Source: HGM04593 sp045661225
GTDB taxonomy: Bacteria > Bacteroidota > Bacteroidia > Bacteroidales > Bacteroidaceae
Length of the DNA: 36,703 nt
Direction: 5' to 3'
NCBI GenBank assembly: GCA_045661225.1
Contig: JAZRFF010000007.1
Span: 1-36,703, forward strand
Below, piece after piece: positions 33,923 through 36,703 of the stretch. The first letter of the stretch is position 1. Every line of letters starts with the position of its first letter. Made by a program: the position numbers and the translations under genes. Below the pieces are notes generated by a model, which had not been told where the DNA came from, did not search any database, and saw only the letters and a program-made list of their open reading frames with translations.

Positions 33923-34807
33923 ATGAAACGAATGGTATATATCATCGCCGCCATACTTACAGTGTCGTGCGGCAATAATACAGAGTTTGATGCACAAGGC
34001 ACATTTGAGGCTACCGAGGTTATAGTATCAGCAGAGGCAAACGGAAAAATCCTCAACTTTGATATTATTGAAGGAATGAGAGTCGAAGCCGACGAATCAA
34101 TAGGAGCAATCGACAGTATACAACTCTACCTGCAACGCAAGCAACTCAAAGCCCAGCAGTCGGCACTGCTTGGTTCGCGTCCTGATGTGGACAAGCAGGT
34201 AGCATCACTCAAAGAGCAGATTACAAAACAGAAGTGCGAGCTGCATCGTGTGGATAATATGCTCAAAGATGGAGCTGCGACCAAAAAACAGAAAGATGAC
34301 ATCGAAGCACAGATAAGAATTTTAGAAAGCCAACTCGATGCGACACTCTCAACCCTTGACAAGAACACCTCAAGCATTAACAACAATTCCGCCGCTTTAG
34401 AGGCACAGATTGCCGCCCTTGATGACCGCATCTCAAAGTGTCGAATCGTATCGCCTGTTAGTGGAACCGTGCTGGTAAAATATGCCGAAGCAGGCGAATT
34501 TGCGACCGTCGGGAAGCCTCTTATGAAGGTTGCAAACCTCGACAACATCTATCTTCGTGCTTATTTCACATCAGACCAGCTTGCAAAGGTAAATTTAGGT
34601 GATGAGGTGAGCGTTATAGCCGACTTTGGTGGCGACGAGCGCTACGAATATGCGGGTCGTATTGCCTGGATTTCATCAGAGAGCGAGTTTACACCAAAGA
34701 CCATACAGACAAAGGATTCTCGTGCCAACCTGGTCTATGCTGTAAAAATTGCCGTCAGAAACGATGGCAGACTGAAGATAGGTATGGCCGGCGAAGCAGT
34801 GTTGTAA
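33923..34807 (+). CDS. HlyD-family periplasmic adaptor, lipoprotein (YbhG-like)
   Basis: The adaptor links the inner-membrane transporter to the TolC-type channel. The 294-residue protein has a lipobox ending at Cys16 (LTVSC), so it should be a lipoprotein. A split biotinyl-lipoyl-like domain (about 24-62 and 172-205, SPVSGTVLVKYAEAGEF) flanks a coiled-coil hairpin (about 70-165), followed by a beta-barrel domain (VYLRAYF-like segment NIYLRAYFTSDQLAKV). The architecture fits YbhG/YhiI adaptors that pair with YbhF-type ATPases and ABC-2 permeases. It lies one base ahead of the first ATPase gene. Confidence 0.92.
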   Translation: MKRMVYIIAAILTVSCGNNTEFDAQGTFEATEVIVSAEANGKILNFDIIEGMRVEADESIGAIDSIQLYLQRKQLKAQQSALLGSRPDVDKQVASLKEQITKQKCELHRVDNMLKDGAATKKQKDDIEAQIRILESQLDATLSTLDKNTSSINNNSAALEAQIAALDDRISKCRIVSPVSGTVLVKYAEAGEFATVGKPLMKVANLDNIYLRAYFTSDQLAKVNLGDEVSVIADFGGDERYEYAGRIAWISSESEFTPKTIQTKDSRANLVYAVKIAVRNDGRLKIGMAGEAVL

Positions 34808-34808
34808 T

Positions 34809-35708
34809 ATGGCAGCGATTGAAGTATATAACCTCTCGAAGTACTACGGCAAGGTAAAGGCCCTGAAAAATGTGTCGTTCACCGTCGAGCAAGGCGAGTT
34901 ATTTGGACTCATAGGTCCAGATGGCGCCGGAAAGACCACGCTGTTTCGACTGCTCACTACGCTTCTCAATGCCGACGAAGGTACTGCCAATGTTGACGGG
35001 TACAATATCGAGAGAGATTATCACGCTATTCGCTCACGTGTAGGCTATATGCCTGGTCGTTTCTCGCTATACCCCGATTTGTCGGTCGAGGAAAATCTGC
35101 AATTCTTCGCGGCGCTGTTTGGCGTTACCGTAGAGAAGTCTTACGACCTTATAGAACCCATCTACAAGCAGATAGAACCATTCCGCACACGTCGTGCGGG
35201 CAAACTTTCGGGCGGTATGAAGCAGAAACTCGCTCTGTCGTGCGCCTTAATTCATCGTCCAAGCGTGCTGCTGCTCGATGAACCGACAACAGGTGTTGAT
35301 GCTGTATCGCGTAGCGAATTTTGGGATATGCTTGCAGGGTTAAAGAAACGCGGAATAACCATACTCGTATCTACGCCATATATGGACGAGGCAAGCCGCT
35401 GCGACCGCATTGCCCTCTGCAACGAGGGACGTATCTTGAGTATTGATACACCGGCAGGTATTGTACACGAATTTGATAGGCCTCTCTACGGCATAAGTGC
35501 AAAAAATATGTTTGCCCTGTTGGAACAAGCACGCCGAGTGGTGGGTGTTGAGGAGTGTTATCCCTTTGGAGAGATGCACCATTTGGTTGCGGGCGACGAG
35601 TTTAACGAGGCGAAATTCAGGGCGGCGCTTGCCGATATCGAGGGATTGGAGATTACGAGCATCAAACCAACAATCGAGGATATGTTTATAAAACTGATGA
35701 AACGATGA
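34809..35708 (+). CDS. ABC-2 type exporter ATPase, first of pair (YbhF N-half-like)
   Basis: This ATP-binding subunit of 299 residues corresponds to the N-terminal half of E. coli YbhF, there fused to a second half. Walker A is GPDGAGKTT (36-44), the signature is canonical LSGGM (133-137), and Walker B is VLLLDEP with Asp157/Glu158. Two contact residues are replaced: the Q-loop Gln position is Gly83 (GYMPGRFSLY) and the switch His is Pro190 (LVSTPYMDEA). It also has a C-terminal extension of about 80 residues. The stop overlaps the second ATPase start by ATGA, consistent with equal production of a heterodimer. Confidence 0.92.
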   Translation: MAAIEVYNLSKYYGKVKALKNVSFTVEQGELFGLIGPDGAGKTTLFRLLTTLLNADEGTANVDGYNIERDYHAIRSRVGYMPGRFSLYPDLSVEENLQFFAALFGVTVEKSYDLIEPIYKQIEPFRTRRAGKLSGGMKQKLALSCALIHRPSVLLLDEPTTGVDAVSRSEFWDMLAGLKKRGITILVSTPYMDEASRCDRIALCNEGRILSIDTPAGIVHEFDRPLYGISAKNMFALLEQARRVVGVEECYPFGEMHHLVAGDEFNEAKFRAALADIEGLEITSIKPTIEDMFIKLMKR

Positions 35709-36445
35709 ACGACATAGTAATTTCGGTACGTAACCTTAGTAAGCGTTTCGGCAACTTTACTGCCGTTGACCGCATCTCGTTCGACGTGCACCGAGGCGAG
35801 ATTTTCGGTTTCCTCGGAGCAAATGGTGCGGGCAAGACTACTGCTATGCGTATGTTGTGCGGACTCAGCTATCCGACATCGGGAAGCGGTACGGTATCCG
35901 GCTACGATGTGCGCACCGAGGGCGAGAATATCAAGCGCCACATAGGCTATATGAGTCAGCGTTTTTCGCTCTACAACGACCTTACGGTGTGGGAGAATAT
36001 GCATCTGTTTGCAGGTATCTACGGACTGTCGGCAAAGCAGACCGAGGAGCGTGCCACGGAGTTGCTCGAACGTCTGAATTTCTCGTCGGAGCGTAACACT
36101 CTGGTTGGCTCATTGCCACTCGGCTGGAAGCAGAAACTGTCGTTTGCCATTGCCACGATACATCGCCCCGAGGTGGTCTTTTTAGACGAGCCGACGGGAG
36201 GCGTTGACCCCGTAACGCGCCGTCAGTTTTGGGAGATGATATATGAGGCTGCGGAGGGTGGTACGACCATCTTTGTTACCACACACTATATGGACGAGGC
36301 GGAATATTGCTCGCGCGTCTCGATTATGGTCGATGGCGAGGTGCGGGCACTCGACACTCCCGCCCGTCTGAAACAACAATTTGCCGCGGAGTCGATGGAC
36401 GAGGTGTTCCGCACGCTGGCTCGTGGCGCACAGAGAGGAGAGTAA
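35705..36445 (+). CDS. ABC-2 type exporter ATPase, second of pair (YbhF C-half-like)
   Basis: This 246-residue nucleotide-binding subunit corresponds to the C-terminal half of YbhF. It has Walker A GANGAGKTT (38-46), Q-loop Gln85 in GYMSQRFSLY, Walker B VVFLDEP with Asp161/Glu162, and an intact switch His194 in VTTHYMDEA. The signature, by contrast, is LPLGW (137-141) instead of LSGGQ. With its partner this predicts one normal and one degenerate ATP site in the dimer. It overlaps the first ATPase gene by four bases; the permease begins five bases after its stop. Confidence 0.93.
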   Translation: MNDIVISVRNLSKRFGNFTAVDRISFDVHRGEIFGFLGANGAGKTTAMRMLCGLSYPTSGSGTVSGYDVRTEGENIKRHIGYMSQRFSLYNDLTVWENMHLFAGIYGLSAKQTEERATELLERLNFSSERNTLVGSLPLGWKQKLSFAIATIHRPEVVFLDEPTGGVDPVTRRQFWEMIYEAAEGGTTIFVTTHYMDEAEYCSRVSIMVDGEVRALDTPARLKQQFAAESMDEVFRTLARGAQRGE

Positions 36446-36449
36446 GGTT

Positions 36450-36703
36450 ATGAAACAGAACTTTGGCTCATTCGTAAAAAAGGAGTCGTTGCATATACTC
36501 CGCGATAAGCGTACGATGTTGGTCGTTATGCTTATCCCCGTAATGCTAATGACCCTCTTTGGCTTTGGCATCTCCACTGAGGTGAATAATATCAATGTAG
36601 CGGTTGTTGCTTCGGAGCGCACCGATGGAGTGCGTGATGCCGTTGAGCGACTTTCGCAGAACGAATACTTTACCTTTAAGGGTTATATCGCGCAAGATGA
36701 GAT
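36450..36703 (+). CDS. ABC-2 type permease, N-terminal part (cut by window edge)
   Basis: The frame opens with MKQNFGSFVKKESLHILRDK and a membrane segment (MLVVMLIPVMLMTLFGFGI, about residues 23-41), then the start of an extracytoplasmic domain (INVAVVASERTDG). This is the layout of ABC-2/YbhS-like permeases, usually about 370 residues, of which about 84 are visible. It begins five bases after the second ATPase stop. A second permease (YbhR-like) would be expected beyond the edge. Confidence 0.9.
   Translation, partial: MKQNFGSFVKKESLHILRDKRTMLVVMLIPVMLMTLFGFGISTEVNNINVAVVASERTDGVRDAVERLSQNEYFTFKGYIAQDE

Overview
The window is chromosomal DNA of a Bacteroidales bacterium. The evidence is the 16S rRNA 5' end, repeated promoters with the Bacteroides-type -7 box TAnnTTTG, families largely confined to Bacteroidota (DUF5686, DUF4836, a type IX secretion type B sorting domain, a PorT-family barrel, a histone H1-like protein) and a primary sigma factor lacking region 1.1. 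I do not assign a genus.

Layout. 1-630: 5' end of a 16S gene on the minus strand, with its leader and promoter. 630-8.3 kb: a DUF5686 outer-membrane protein (+), then on the minus strand a small secreted protein with a clostripain-like lipoprotein, the primary sigma factor, a sugar-1-phosphate nucleotidyltransferase and a CAT-like acetyltransferase. 8.3-14.7 kb: uvrA and a T9SS-sorted protein (-), then a LysM/periplasmic-binding fusion and a PorT-family barrel (+). 14.8-21.7 kb: a tightly spaced minus-strand run, DUF4836 - ABC ATPase - FtsX permease - rmlA - rmlC - rmlD - rmlB; the last four make dTDP-L-rhamnose. 21.8-26.5 kb: a large GH2 beta-galactosidase and a histone H1-like protein (-). 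27-30.8 kb: a Wzc-like tyrosine autokinase followed by a cytidylyltransferase/GHMP-kinase fusion (+), a likely surface-polysaccharide pair. 30.9-31.6 kb: divergent SRP RNA (-) and RNase P RNA (+). 32.0-36.7 kb: a TetR-regulated export operon (+) with TolC, an HlyD-type adaptor, two ABC ATPases and an ABC-2 permease cut by the window edge.

From the left edge to about 31 kb the + strand is richer in C than G and in A than T whichever strand is coding, so the minus strand looks like the replication leading strand. This agrees with rRNA, rpoD and uvrA lying on the minus strand. The bias fades in the export operon, so that operon is either newer to this locus or lies across a change in skew.

Most genes are housekeeping or envelope functions. 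The less ordinary items are the nucleotidyltransferase/kinase fusion beside the autokinase, the split and asymmetric ATPase pair with a visible TetR operator, the DUF4836-ABC-FtsX unit running into the rhamnose genes, and a coding-like stretch just past rnpB. I found no CRISPR array, transposase, prophage or tRNA.
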